Source: Acetobacterium woodii DSM 1030 (lineage in GTDB: Bacteria > Bacillota > Clostridia > Eubacteriales > Eubacteriaceae). From it: 64,000 nt of DNA. Location: positions 2,159,732-2,223,731 of the forward strand of contig NC_016894.1 in NCBI RefSeq assembly GCF_000247605.1, given 5' to 3'. The notes below the pieces were generated by a model that worked only from the letters and a program-made list of their open reading frames with translations, did not search any database and was not told the DNA's origin. Each line of letters opens with the position of its first letter. Within the stretch, counting starts at the first letter, position 1. Both the position numbers and the translations under genes were made by a program. Positions 45,958 to 54,377 of this stretch are shown here, in pieces.

Positions 45958-46992
45958 TTGATAAAAGTGTATGATTTCTTTTCTGGTTGTGGTGGCGCAA
46001 GTTCGGGTTTTCGAAAAGCTGGTTTTGAAATTGCATTAGGTATTGATATTGATAATGATGCATCTGAAACGTTCAGACAGAATTTTCCTGAAGCAGAATT
46101 TATAAATGAAGATATTCGTAACTTAATGCCAGAAGATATCAGCGAATATGTTGATACAGAATCAAAAAAACTATTCTGTGGTTGTGCACCTTGTCAGCCG
46201 TTTTCAAAACAGAATCGAAATAAGACAGGCGAGGATATGAGGATAAATTTACTTGACGAATTTTATCGTTTCATTGACTTTTACTTGCCGGATTACTTAT
46301 TTATTGAAAATGTTCCTGGTATCCAGAATTTTAAAATGGGCGGAAGCCCATTGGAGAGTTTTGTACATAAATTAAAGGAGTGTGGTTATAAAATAAAGAC
46401 CCAAGTGATTGCTGCGTCTGATTTTGGTGTGCCGCAAATCAGAAAAAGGCTTATATTGATTGGTGCTTTGAATAAGGAAGTTGAATTTCCATCACCGACA
46501 CACGGCGAAAACAGGAGTCTACCAGAAACAGTATTCAGCGACTGGGTTTACGATTTACCCTTATTAGAAGCTGGTGAAACTGATCCAGAAGATCCTGATC
46601 ACTGTGCAGCAGCATTGACAGAGAAAAATTTAATGCGAATAAGAGCAACACCTGAAGGTGGTGGCAGGGAAGATTGGATCGACGATTTAAAACTTGACTG
46701 TCATAAAAATCACATCGGTCATACGGATGTTTACGGACGGCTGTCATATGACAAAAAATGCAGTACATTAACAACAAAGTGTATCAGTTATTCAAATGGT
46801 CGATATGGTCATCCAGTGGAGGACAGAGCTTTAAGTGTGAGGGAAGCTGCCTGTCTTCAGACGTTTGATCGTACGTTTGCTTTTGCTGGTAAACTTGGTT
46901 CAAAAGCAAAACAAGTTGGAAATGCAGTTCCCCCACTGCTTGCTTATAATTTTGGCATCGTTTTCAATGAGATGGAAAGGTCCTCAGATTGA
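45958..46992 (+). CDS. C5-cytosine DNA methyltransferase (partner of the OLD-type ATPase)
   Basis: 344 residues with all the standard motifs: I FFSGCGGASSGF, IV CAPCQPFSKQ (catalytic Cys), VI ENVPG, VIII QIRKRLI, and X AKQVGNAVPP. The target-recognition region lies between ~185 and ~290 and resembles no group I can name, so the recognised base string is unknown. TTG start at 45958, chosen from AGAGGTGAT and the conserved N-terminus. It forms an operon with the ATPase. It could mark self DNA for that nuclease, or be an orphan methylase (inference). Confidence 0.9.
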   Translation: MIKVYDFFSGCGGASSGFRKAGFEIALGIDIDNDASETFRQNFPEAEFINEDIRNLMPEDISEYVDTESKKLFCGCAPCQPFSKQNRNKTGEDMRINLLDEFYRFIDFYLPDYLFIENVPGIQNFKMGGSPLESFVHKLKECGYKIKTQVIAASDFGVPQIRKRLILIGALNKEVEFPSPTHGENRSLPETVFSDWVYDLPLLEAGETDPEDPDHCAAALTEKNLMRIRATPEGGGREDWIDDLKLDCHKNHIGHTDVYGRLSYDKKCSTLTTKCISYSNGRYGHPVEDRALSVREAACLQTFDRTFAFAGKLGSKAKQVGNAVPPLLAYNFGIVFNEMERSSD

Positions 46993-47071
46993 GAATCTTT
47001 TTTGAAATTTCGTTTTGCCATGGTAAAAAAGGTGATCACATAAGTGAAGAACAGATCTATAAAGAGGGTGC

Positions 47072-47962
47072 ATGAAAAAAACAATTAATAAGCAAGAGAG
47101 AATAAAAAACGAAATAAAGGCAAATGAGCTTCCAGATTATCTAGCAAAAATTAACTCTAAGAGTTTAAAGGAAGTAATAGAGCTCATCGTCTTAATTACC
47201 GGTATTTTTGGTACAGTTTATTTTATTTACGGCTTCGTTTATGTGGAAAAGTATAAAAATGACTGTGCCAATTTTTATGAAATTCCCCGGGAATATTTTT
47301 CTGCTGATGTGAATTATTATTTTTTATACCTTGTATTAATCATTTTATTTGCTATCACAATTATAACGCCCAAATATATAAAAAATTATCTTAAAAAAAA
47401 AGATACATCTAAAATTACAGACCGTATAATAATGAGCTTTTTTATCGGTTTATTTGGTATTTCTTTAGGTCAGTTAATTATTTTGAATTTTGAAGTAATT
47501 CTCATGCATTACCAGTATCTTTATTTTGTAAATAGGTTCTGTGAAATTATAAATTCGAATATGAATAGTATACTAATAATTATGATTGGTTTTTCAATAG
47601 TATTTCAAATCGGAATTACATATGATGAAGAATTAAACCGTACTTCAAATAAAATAGTAAGATCTATTGTCCTTGGAATGCTCCTGCTTGTTATGATTAT
47701 CATACCAGTTATATATGTATGGGGTACTGCAATCAGAGTTTCAAGCACAATTGAGGACAAGACATTGTATGAAACTACACGTTTGAATGAAAAAAATATG
47801 GCAATCCTTACTACGGTTAGCAATCAGTTTCTGGTTTCAGAATATAATGTGGATGAAAAAGAGAGGGTGATTCATATTTATACTGACCAGTATATGTTTG
47901 TGAATAGAGAAAACCTGGTGATCACTTTAAAAAAATTCAACCTACCTATCAAAATAAATTAA
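47072..47962 (+). CDS. Membrane protein of unknown function
   Basis: 296 residues, not recognised. Five hydrophobic helices (about 38-58, 88-108, 120-140, 165-185 and 208-228), then a soluble C-terminal region of ~65 residues (ISNQFLVSEYN, DEKERVIHIYTDQYMFVNREN). AT-rich like its neighbours. AAAGAGGGTG lies a few bases before the ATG. It follows the methyltransferase by 79 bases and may be the membrane arm of the same system (inference). Confidence 0.75.
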   Translation: MKKTINKQERIKNEIKANELPDYLAKINSKSLKEVIELIVLITGIFGTVYFIYGFVYVEKYKNDCANFYEIPREYFSADVNYYFLYLVLIILFAITIITPKYIKNYLKKKDTSKITDRIIMSFFIGLFGISLGQLIILNFEVILMHYQYLYFVNRFCEIINSNMNSILIIMIGFSIVFQIGITYDEELNRTSNKIVRSIVLGMLLLVMIIIPVIYVWGTAIRVSSTIEDKTLYETTRLNEKNMAILTTVSNQFLVSEYNVDEKERVIHIYTDQYMFVNRENLVITLKKFNLPIKIN

Positions 47963-48011
47963 TTAAAAATTATATTTACCTGCCGTACCTATCGATGTTT
48001 AGTTATATTTC

Positions 48012-48040
48012 TTGTCTTTTCACTTGCAAAAAGCTATAAT
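48012..48040 (+). promoter_or_regulatory. Promoter of the EcoRII-like methyltransferase
   Basis: TTGTCT, 17-base spacer, TATAAT, about 40 bases before the start codon. Confidence 0.7.
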
Positions 48041-48068
48041 GGGAATAAATAACTACGAAATCATTCCC
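48041..48068. promoter_or_regulatory. Inverted repeat at +1, possible methyltransferase autoregulatory operator
   Basis: GGGAAT (48041-48046) and ATTCCC (48063-48068) bracket the predicted transcription start and touch the GGAGG ribosome site. The methyltransferase carries an N-terminal ribbon-helix-helix, so self-repression is plausible (inference). Confidence 0.45.
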
Positions 48069-48079
48069 GGAGGTGAAAC

Positions 48080-49282
48080 ATGTCTAAACAGGTAAATTTG
48101 CATTTTGAAGAAGAAATATATGGCTTGTTGAAAGAATGCTCAGAAAAATATGATATCAGTGTGCAGGGGGTTGTGCGGGAGGCCGTGCTGCACATGCTCA
48201 GTAACAGAAAAAATGTCACCGGAAACGGGTTTAAATTCATCGATCTCTTTGCTGGTATTGGCGGAATGCGCCTAGCCTTTGAGGCCAATGGTGGTGAATG
48301 TGTTTTTTCAAGCGAATGGGACAAATACTGCCAGAAAACCTACTTCGAAAACTTCGGTGATCTACCAGTGGGGGATATCCGCCAGGTGGATGAAAAAGAA
48401 ATTCCGGATCATGATATTCTGGTAGCTGGTTTTCCATGCCAGCCTTTTTCAATTGCCGGGGTATCCAAGAAAAACAGCATGGGTCGGGATCATGGCTTCA
48501 AAGATAAAACCCAGGGCACCCTGTTTTTTGATGTAGTCCGGATACTGGATGAAAAAAGACCTGGGGCTTTTCTGCTTGAAAACGTGAAGAACCTTAAAAG
48601 CCACGACAAGGGTCGAACCTGGGAAATCATCATGAAAACGCTGGAAGAGCTGGACTATGAGGTTTTTCCCTTCGTGCTGGATGGACAAGGATTTGTTCCC
48701 CAGCACCGTGAACGTGTATACATTGTCGGTTTTGACCGACAGAAGTTTGGGAGTGAAATCGCCTTTGACTGTTTACTGAACAAACCTGAGAAAAAGCCGG
48801 TACTCAATGATATTTTAGAGCGGGAAGTGGAACTCAAGTATACATTGTCTGACAAGTTATGGAATTATCTACAGGAATACTCACGTAAACACAAACAAAA
48901 AGGCAACGGTTTTGGTTTTGGCATGCCGGATCGATATGGTATTACCAGAACACTGAGTGCCCGATATTACAAGGACGGATCGGAAATACTGATTTATCAG
49001 GAAGGAAAAAATCCCCGTCGGCTAACACCGAGGGAATGTGCCAGACTGCAGGGGTATCCGGAAGATTTCAAAATTGTGGTGTCAGATACTCAGGCCTATA
49101 AACAATTCGGTAATTCGATCGTGGTGCCGCTGGTTGCTGAAATTGCCAGTAACATGATCGACTTCATTGAAAACCCTGAAGGCCGAGATGGGAATATCCA
49201 GCTGAAGTTTGACTACTTTGGCGAAAGTCTGAAAAGAAGACAGCCAATACAGACTGGTCAAACGGCTCATACTTCCAGATAA
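48080..49282 (+). CDS. EcoRII/Dcm-like C5-cytosine methyltransferase with N-terminal ribbon-helix-helix
   Basis: 400 residues. The first ~48 residues form a predicted CopG-type ribbon-helix-helix (KQVNLHFEEEIYGLLKECS...VREAVLHML). Then come C5 motifs FIDLFAGIGGMRLAF, FPCQPFSIAG (catalytic Cys), LLENVKNL, QHRERVYIVG and QFGNSIVVP. The target-recognition region GNGFGFGMPDRYGITRTLSARYYKDGSEILI is that of the M.EcoRII/Dcm/SsoII group, which modify CCWGG or CCNGG sites. Vsr and an EcoRII-type endonuclease follow, so it is the protective methylase of a type II system. Confidence 0.92.
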   Translation: MSKQVNLHFEEEIYGLLKECSEKYDISVQGVVREAVLHMLSNRKNVTGNGFKFIDLFAGIGGMRLAFEANGGECVFSSEWDKYCQKTYFENFGDLPVGDIRQVDEKEIPDHDILVAGFPCQPFSIAGVSKKNSMGRDHGFKDKTQGTLFFDVVRILDEKRPGAFLLENVKNLKSHDKGRTWEIIMKTLEELDYEVFPFVLDGQGFVPQHRERVYIVGFDRQKFGSEIAFDCLLNKPEKKPVLNDILEREVELKYTLSDKLWNYLQEYSRKHKQKGNGFGFGMPDRYGITRTLSARYYKDGSEILIYQEGKNPRRLTPRECARLQGYPEDFKIVVSDTQAYKQFGNSIVVPLVAEIASNMIDFIENPEGRDGNIQLKFDYFGESLKRRQPIQTGQTAHTSR

Positions 49283-49719
49283 TCAAAATCACTGCTTTTA
49301 ATAAATTGAATGATGACTTCCAGCATTTCGTCGCAGAAGGGCTGGCTTTTCATCATTTTTTTTATTGTGCATTCCCAGATAATCAGGATGCGGATACCAG
49401 ATGACCTCAGGGTAGCAATAGTTCTGGCATCTCTCTGGGTGTTATCAGAAAACTTCTTCTGCCAGAATTCGGTATTGGTTTTAGGAGTCGTGGCATCGCG
49501 ACAGTTTGGATGACGATGCCAGAAACAGCCGTTTATAAATACTGCGATAGAATACCTAGTAAAGTAGAGATCTGGGGTTCCAATAATTGATTTGTAATTA
49601 ACCCGGTAACGTAGATTACTCTTATACAGGGCTCGGCGGATAAACAACTCCGGGGCGGTTTCTTTTGATCTGATTTTTGACATGTTTGCGCTACGTCGAG
49701 CGGTGGATATTTTATCCAT
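49267..49719 (-). CDS. vsr: Very-short-patch repair endonuclease Vsr
   Basis: 150 residues: MSKIRSKETAPELFIRRALY, GTPDLYFTRYSIAVFINGCFWHRHPNC (active-site Asp and zinc ligands) and IRILIIWEC identify Vsr. It nicks T:G mismatches made when 5-methylcytosine in CCWGG-type sites deaminates, thus serving the overlapping EcoRII-like methyltransferase (16 bp tail-to-tail overlap on the opposite strand). The ATG at 49719 follows GGAGG by 10 bases. Confidence 0.93.
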   Translation of the reverse strand: MDKISTARRSANMSKIRSKETAPELFIRRALYKSNLRYRVNYKSIIGTPDLYFTRYSIAVFINGCFWHRHPNCRDATTPKTNTEFWQKKFSDNTQRDARTIATLRSSGIRILIIWECTIKKMMKSQPFCDEMLEVIIQFIKSSDFDYLEV

Positions 49720-49810
49720 TGATGAAGTCACCTCCAAGTATTATCAAAAAATATTGAATTATTCTAAATGAATTGTCTTTATTGATAATACCATAATAAA
49801 TCTGTTAAAC

Positions 49811-49825
49811 ATCTGAAAATCAGAT
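49811..49825. promoter_or_regulatory. Inverted repeat between vsr and the endonuclease gene
   Basis: ATCTGA-AAA-TCAGAT, a perfect 6-3-6 repeat in the 250-base divergent interval. Another pair, TTATCAA (49741) and TTGATAA (49782), lies near vsr. Possible operators of the restriction set. Confidence 0.35.
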
Positions 49826-49854
49826 AATAATAAACGATTTTTTATGAAATAATG

Positions 49855-49883
49855 TTGCGTACCAGTTATCATGATGCTATTAT
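49855..49883 (+). promoter_or_regulatory. Promoter of the EcoRII-type endonuclease
   Basis: TTGCGT, 17-base spacer, TATTAT; ~85 bases before the start codon. Confidence 0.5.
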
Positions 49884-49967
49884 TAAATCAATATATAATT
49901 ATTTGGTTCACTAATTGACACTATGAATAGATCTGGGTAAGAACAGATTGATGATTGGAGAATATGG

Positions 49968-51170
49968 ATGAAAAAAGGTTATCTATCACAATATTTCGAG
50001 GCAGTGGCTCAAAAAGAATTGAGCTCAGTGGAAGTGGACAAGGCGATCAGTAATCAGCATGAATTCAATGGGGCGATGACTCTGAAAAAAATATTTGGCG
50101 TAACACGAAAGAGTTATTCTGCCCACTTCATCTACTTAAATGATGCCGATGAATGGTCGATTGGGGAGGAAGGAACACTGACCTGGTACGATGCCCGGGA
50201 AAATCATCCGAAACGTTCCGAATACCGGATGTATTATTCATCAACTGTAGCCTTTTCTCGCGCTTCGGTTGGGGATACTCTATTTTTGGCGTTAAGACCG
50301 GATAAACAGATTCTGGCAATTTTCACTGAAAAAGATTCGACTATAGAAAATCAGATCCGTTGGCTGTTTGGGCTGGAAGAAAGAGCAGGTACGGATTATT
50401 CTGTCAGAGCTGATTTTGATACAGAGGATAACCGTCTCGATTTCGCGTCAACCTATATTCTTGAACAGATGGGTATCACCATCGAAGAAGATGGTGAGCA
50501 GTATTTGGATCTGATTATTGAGAAGTTTGATGGTATCTTTCCGAAAACAAAAGAATTTTCAGAATTTGCTAGGTCGACTGTAAAAATGGAACTGGAGGAT
50601 AACCCGGATGAGCTCATATTGAGATGGATGGAGCAGGAGGAATTGTTGTTCCGCACTCTCGAAAAGCATTTAATCAGAGAGCGTCTTAAAACCGGATTTG
50701 AGGATGATGTGGATGCATTTATCAGTTTTTCGCTGTCAGTACAAAATCGGAGAAAGAGCAGGGTAGGTCAGGCTCTGGAAAACCATGTAGAATGTCTTTT
50801 GCAGAACAGAGGGATACAATATGACCGGACAAAAATAACAGAAAATAAATCCAAACCAGATTTTATTTTTCCATCAATCAGTGACTATCATAATCGGGAT
50901 TTTAGTGTAGAACGTCTTACCATGCTTGGGGCAAAAACAACCTGTAAAGACCGATGGCGACAGGTTCTGCCGGAAGCAGAACGGATTAAACATAAACATC
51001 TGCTCACTTTGGAAGCCGCTATCAGTGAAAACCAGACTGAAGAGATGATTGCACACAACCTCCAACTTGTAGTCCCAAAACGGTTGCATCAGACCTACAG
51101 TGCTAAACAACAGGCTTGGCTGATAGATGTCAATGAATTTTTCGAATTGGTGGAAGAACGGCAAAGTTAG
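49968..51170 (+). CDS. EcoRII-type restriction endonuclease
   Basis: 400 residues, close to the EcoRII length (404). The N-terminal part (to ~170) fits the EcoRII effector DNA-binding domain that needs a second site. The C-terminal part has the PD-(D/E)xK-type catalytic region: KSKPDFIFP...KTTCKDRWRQVLPEAERIKHKHLLTLE, highly characteristic of EcoRII. It should cut CCWGG-like sites, with strict target set by this and the methylase. Together with the methyltransferase and Vsr it makes a complete restriction-modification-repair set. Confidence 0.93.
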   Translation: MKKGYLSQYFEAVAQKELSSVEVDKAISNQHEFNGAMTLKKIFGVTRKSYSAHFIYLNDADEWSIGEEGTLTWYDARENHPKRSEYRMYYSSTVAFSRASVGDTLFLALRPDKQILAIFTEKDSTIENQIRWLFGLEERAGTDYSVRADFDTEDNRLDFASTYILEQMGITIEEDGEQYLDLIIEKFDGIFPKTKEFSEFARSTVKMELEDNPDELILRWMEQEELLFRTLEKHLIRERLKTGFEDDVDAFISFSLSVQNRRKSRVGQALENHVECLLQNRGIQYDRTKITENKSKPDFIFPSISDYHNRDFSVERLTMLGAKTTCKDRWRQVLPEAERIKHKHLLTLEAAISENQTEEMIAHNLQLVVPKRLHQTYSAKQQAWLIDVNEFFELVEERQS

Positions 51171-51257
51171 ATGAAAAACGTTGATGATCAGACATATACA
51201 ATAGAAGTTGATTTTGAAAAAGAAATATTTACCGTCTATCCATGGTGGCAAGCATAA
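51171..51257 (+). CDS. Small ORF directly after the endonuclease gene, 28 codons
   Basis: The ATG is the base right after the endonuclease stop codon. The frame reads an acidic 28-residue peptide ending VYPWWQA. No ribosome site of its own is evident, so it would need coupled translation. It may be a real micro-protein or the 3' remnant of a lost gene. Confidence 0.3.
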   Translation: MKNVDDQTYTIEVDFEKEIFTVYPWWQA

Positions 51258-51303
51258 CAACAAGTTATCAAAAATTTTCACTTATTAAAGGAGGGCCTTG
51301 CCC

Positions 51304-52389
51304 ATGTCCCTATTCAACACTCAATCCACCCCGATCTTCTTAAAAGAAGAGTCCACCACCGCCGAGCAAATCGCTCGCCTCAAAGAACTCCAGGAAAAAG
51401 CCACCGGCAAAGTCAAAGATGATATCGCCCGGGAGATCAATCTGGCCAGCTACGGCGAAATCGGTGAAAAGAACATTGCCTTTGAGCTAAAAAACGCCGG
51501 CATGCCGATGTATATCATCCATGATCTCCATCTCCAATTTGAAGACCTGACGGCGCAAATTGATTATGTGGTGGTTACTCGGAAGCTGATTTTTTTCATC
51601 GAATGCAAAAACCTCTATGGTAATATCGAGATTGATAATCAGGGTAACTTCGTCCGGAGTTATCCCTGGAACGGCCGCACCATTAAAGAAGGGATTTATT
51701 CGCCAATTACCCAGAACCAACGGCATCTAGAAGTATATAAACAGCTAAACCGTTCAAACAAGAAAAGTTTGGTTATGCGAATTGGTTTTGACAAATGCTT
51801 TGATAAATTTCACAAGTCCATTGTTGTTCTTGCCAATCCTAAAACGATACTGAATGCCAAATATGCCAAAAAAGAAGTCAAAGATCAGGTAATCCGGGCC
51901 GATCAGTTAATTGCCTTCATTAAAAATGCGGAAAAACAAAGCAAAGAATTAGCGAGCAGTGAGAAAGGTATGAAAGAATTAGCTAACGGAATTTTGGGCT
52001 ACCACACGCCTATTCCAACCGACTATACCCAAAAATACGAAGAACGCATCGCCAATCAAGCCGAAACCTCAGTCAAACAAGCGCCAGCAGCACCAATCAT
52101 CGTCGAAAAGCCGCCGGCGCCTGTCCCAGTGCTTGAAACAGCAGTGCCACCATTACCCCAGAACGATGAACTGGTCAGCAAACTCAAAGACTTTCGGCTA
52201 AAACAAAGCCGGGCTGAAAATACCAAAGCTTATTGTGTGTTCACTGACAAACAAATGCAGGATTTACTCAGCAAGATGCCAAAGACTACGGATGAGCTGT
52301 TGGGAGTAACCGGTTTTGGTCCGGTAAAGGTCGAAAAATACGGGGTCGCGATTATTGATTTATTAAACGCGGGGATGCGTTTATCCTAA
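51304..52389 (+). CDS. NERD nuclease-related protein with C-terminal HRDC domain
   Basis: 361 residues. An N-terminal helix, then a NERD domain (~45-180; GEIGEKNIAFEL, AQIDYVVVTRKLIFFIECKNLYGNIEI, the acidic ECK being the PD-(D/E)xK-like site). A proline-rich linker and a C-terminal HRDC domain (~285-361; AYCVFTDKQMQDLLSKMPKTTDELLGVTGFGPVKVEKYG) follow. HRDC normally binds DNA in RecQ-type helicases, so it targets the nuclease fold to DNA. GC-richer codon use than the R-M genes. The ATG at 51304 follows AAGGAGG. Confidence 0.88.
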   Translation: MSLFNTQSTPIFLKEESTTAEQIARLKELQEKATGKVKDDIAREINLASYGEIGEKNIAFELKNAGMPMYIIHDLHLQFEDLTAQIDYVVVTRKLIFFIECKNLYGNIEIDNQGNFVRSYPWNGRTIKEGIYSPITQNQRHLEVYKQLNRSNKKSLVMRIGFDKCFDKFHKSIVVLANPKTILNAKYAKKEVKDQVIRADQLIAFIKNAEKQSKELASSEKGMKELANGILGYHTPIPTDYTQKYEERIANQAETSVKQAPAAPIIVEKPPAPVPVLETAVPPLPQNDELVSKLKDFRLKQSRAENTKAYCVFTDKQMQDLLSKMPKTTDELLGVTGFGPVKVEKYGVAIIDLLNAGMRLS

Positions 52390-52411
52390 ACGGCAACTTT
52401 GGGGAGGGGTT

Positions 52412-53155
52412 ATGTTTTTTATATTACTCGAGCTGTTATTAATCGGCGGCTCAATCGCATTATTAATTCACCAAGTCAAGCTGAAGGGTTATCTGGGGGA
52501 AAAGGCTGTCGAAAAAATCCTGACAACTTTACCAAAAGATCAGTATGTAGTTTACAATAATATTTTGCTTAAAACCGATTATGGGACGACTCAAATTGAT
52601 CATATCATTCTTTCCGTATTTGGGGTATTTGTGATTGAAACCAAAAATTATCAAGGCTGGATTTTCGGAAATGAAAGAGATGACTATTGGACACAGAATA
52701 TCTATGGAAAAAAGGCCCGGTTTAAGAATCCGCTTCTGCAGAATTATGGCCACGTCAAAGCCATCGAGCACGTTTTTACGAATTTTGAGGCATTAAAAAT
52801 CATTCCGATCGTAACTTTTTCAGGAAGAAGTGAGCTGAAGGTGAATGTGAATTCGAAAAACGTGATCAAATTTTCGCAATTAAAAGATCAAATCGGATCA
52901 TATACATTAAAGATGATGAATTTTGAAACAGTGCTGAAGATGGGTGAAATCTTAACTCATAACAATATTGACAGTAAAGAAAACCGGATTGAACACAATA
53001 CAAAAATCAAAAGCAATATAAAAAACAACAATATAAAAATAGCCAATAAGATTTGTCCCCGATGTGGGGGAAACTTAGTCAATCGAAATGGTAAATATGG
53101 TCATTTTATCGGTTGCAGTAATTATCCGAAATGCCGATTTACAAAAAAAATCTAA
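52412..53155 (+). CDS. Membrane-anchored NERD protein with topoisomerase-type zinc finger
   Basis: 247 residues: one N-terminal membrane helix (~3-24), a NERD domain (GYLGEKAVEKIL, TQIDHIILSVFGVFVIETKNYQGWIFG) and a C-terminal C4 zinc finger like that at the end of bacterial topoisomerase I (CPRCGGNLV...GCSNYPKCRFTKKI). It follows the NERD-HRDC gene by 22 bases and is probably co-transcribed. Together they suggest a membrane-linked DNA-processing function. Confidence 0.88.
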   Translation: MFFILLELLLIGGSIALLIHQVKLKGYLGEKAVEKILTTLPKDQYVVYNNILLKTDYGTTQIDHIILSVFGVFVIETKNYQGWIFGNERDDYWTQNIYGKKARFKNPLLQNYGHVKAIEHVFTNFEALKIIPIVTFSGRSELKVNVNSKNVIKFSQLKDQIGSYTLKMMNFETVLKMGEILTHNNIDSKENRIEHNTKIKSNIKNNNIKIANKICPRCGGNLVNRNGKYGHFIGCSNYPKCRFTKKI

Positions 53156-53177
53156 ACATGTTTGTTTTGTAATTTAA

Positions 53178-53342
53178 AATCGAAAAATAAAGAATTGCGG
53201 GGAGTGCGGGGTTTACCCCTGTGAAAAAATAAAGCAGGCATTTAAAAACATGGCGCGCTTTGTTCCAGATTACCGGGAATACTGTACCGAAGCAAAGTTT
53301 GCAGTGATGGAAAAAGTGCAAAACGATAAGGGACAGCGATGA
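53178..53342 (+). pseudogene. 5'-truncated DUF3795 gene remnant
   Basis: A frame with a stop (53175-53177) just upstream and no start codon before the conserved part encodes CGECGVYPCEKIKQAFKNM and VPDYREYCTEAKF, the C-terminal part of DUF3795 proteins, with their cysteines, ending at TGA 53340-53342. The N-terminal half is missing. It is a decayed gene at the right edge of the island. Confidence 0.7.
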
Positions 53343-53378
53343 ATTGATCAACCTTGCTTGCAATGATGAGGAGAGACG

Positions 53379-54182
53379 ATGAAATATACAACCTTTTATT
53401 TTAGTGGCACCGGCAACACTCGCTGGGCCGTGTCGGAATTGGCTAAATTTATTCAGCAAAAGGGCCATCAGGCTGAGCTGGTTTCCATCGATAAAGGAGC
53501 GCAGCTCAAAGATGAGCAAATCCGGACGATTGTTACGGATTCTGATGCCATTGGTTTTGCCAACCCCATTTATGGCGGCGATATTCCGCCAATCATGCGG
53601 GCATTTTTAAACCGCGTAATGGACCTGATCGGGCCGCTGCCAAGCCAAAAAAACACCTACGTCATCAATACCTATGGTTATGCCAATGCCTTTGGCCCCC
53701 AAGAAACGCAAAAACTACTGGCCGGTTCAGGCCTGACGCTAACGGCTTACGTCAACATTCAGCTCTGCAATAATGTTACCAGCAACAAACCGTTAGACCG
53801 AGCCAAGCTGGCTAAACGGATGGAACGAGGCTGTCATGAACTGAACCACCTGGCCGATTGCCTGATCGCCGGCCGTAAACGAATCAAAGGTCACGGACCG
53901 CAGCTGCTAATCGGTGCGATGATCCGCAAAAAAGTGCCGGAGGCGATTGCCAAATTTTATCAGACCCTCGGTGTCGACGGTGCTACGTGCACCCGTTGCA
54001 TGGTCTGTATTAAAAACTGCCCCACTGGCAGTATTCGGCAGCAGGGCGATCAGTTTATTTTTTCATCCGGTTGCACCGCCTGCATGCGTTGCTACAATTT
54101 TTGCCCCACCGGCGCCATCACTATCGACGGCGTGGTCGCCAATCCGGATAAGTTTCCCCGTTATCAGGGACCAAACTCTTAA
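53379..54182 (+). CDS. EFR1-type flavodoxin/ferredoxin
   Basis: 267 residues. Flavodoxin fold at the N-terminus (FYFSGTGNTRWA phosphate loop, ANPIYGGDIPP), then two 4Fe-4S motifs at the C-terminus: CTRCMVCIKNCP and CTACMRCYNFCP. It transfers electrons between low-potential partners in anaerobes; the physiological partner is unknown. GGAGAG lies a few bases before the ATG. GC-richer than the R-M genes, so it belongs to the chromosome rather than the island. Confidence 0.92.
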   Translation: MKYTTFYFSGTGNTRWAVSELAKFIQQKGHQAELVSIDKGAQLKDEQIRTIVTDSDAIGFANPIYGGDIPPIMRAFLNRVMDLIGPLPSQKNTYVINTYGYANAFGPQETQKLLAGSGLTLTAYVNIQLCNNVTSNKPLDRAKLAKRMERGCHELNHLADCLIAGRKRIKGHGPQLLIGAMIRKKVPEAIAKFYQTLGVDGATCTRCMVCIKNCPTGSIRQQGDQFIFSSGCTACMRCYNFCPTGAITIDGVVANPDKFPRYQGPNS

Positions 54183-54335
54183 TGGACAACGTTAAACCCA
54201 TTTCATCTCATTGGAAGCGCTGTCCCTGTCACGCCGGGTATTACTAATATCCTCATAATTAAAGTTATTATCCAGTAACTATAGCCTACTAATCAAACAT
54301 AGTTTATAGCCGCTGTAAAAAAATCGTGTTACGCG
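54183..54335. other. Intergenic region before the chemotaxis promoter
   Basis: About 150 bases without gene, terminator or RNA recognised. Confidence 0.4.
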
Positions 54336-54364
54336 TTGTCGAGCAACGAAAAGTTTGTTATAAT
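54336..54364 (+). promoter_or_regulatory. Promoter of the chemotaxis operon
   Basis: TTGTCG, 17-base spacer, TATAAT. It lies ~175 bases before the chosen cheA start, leaving a long leader, and excludes any start codon in its own bases. Confidence 0.75.
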
Positions 54365-54377
54365 AACAATAGTGGTT

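Noticed and set aside
46989-47074. 28-codon frame after the C5 methyltransferase
   Set aside because: TTG start overlapping the methylase stop and no clear ribosome site; too weak to call.
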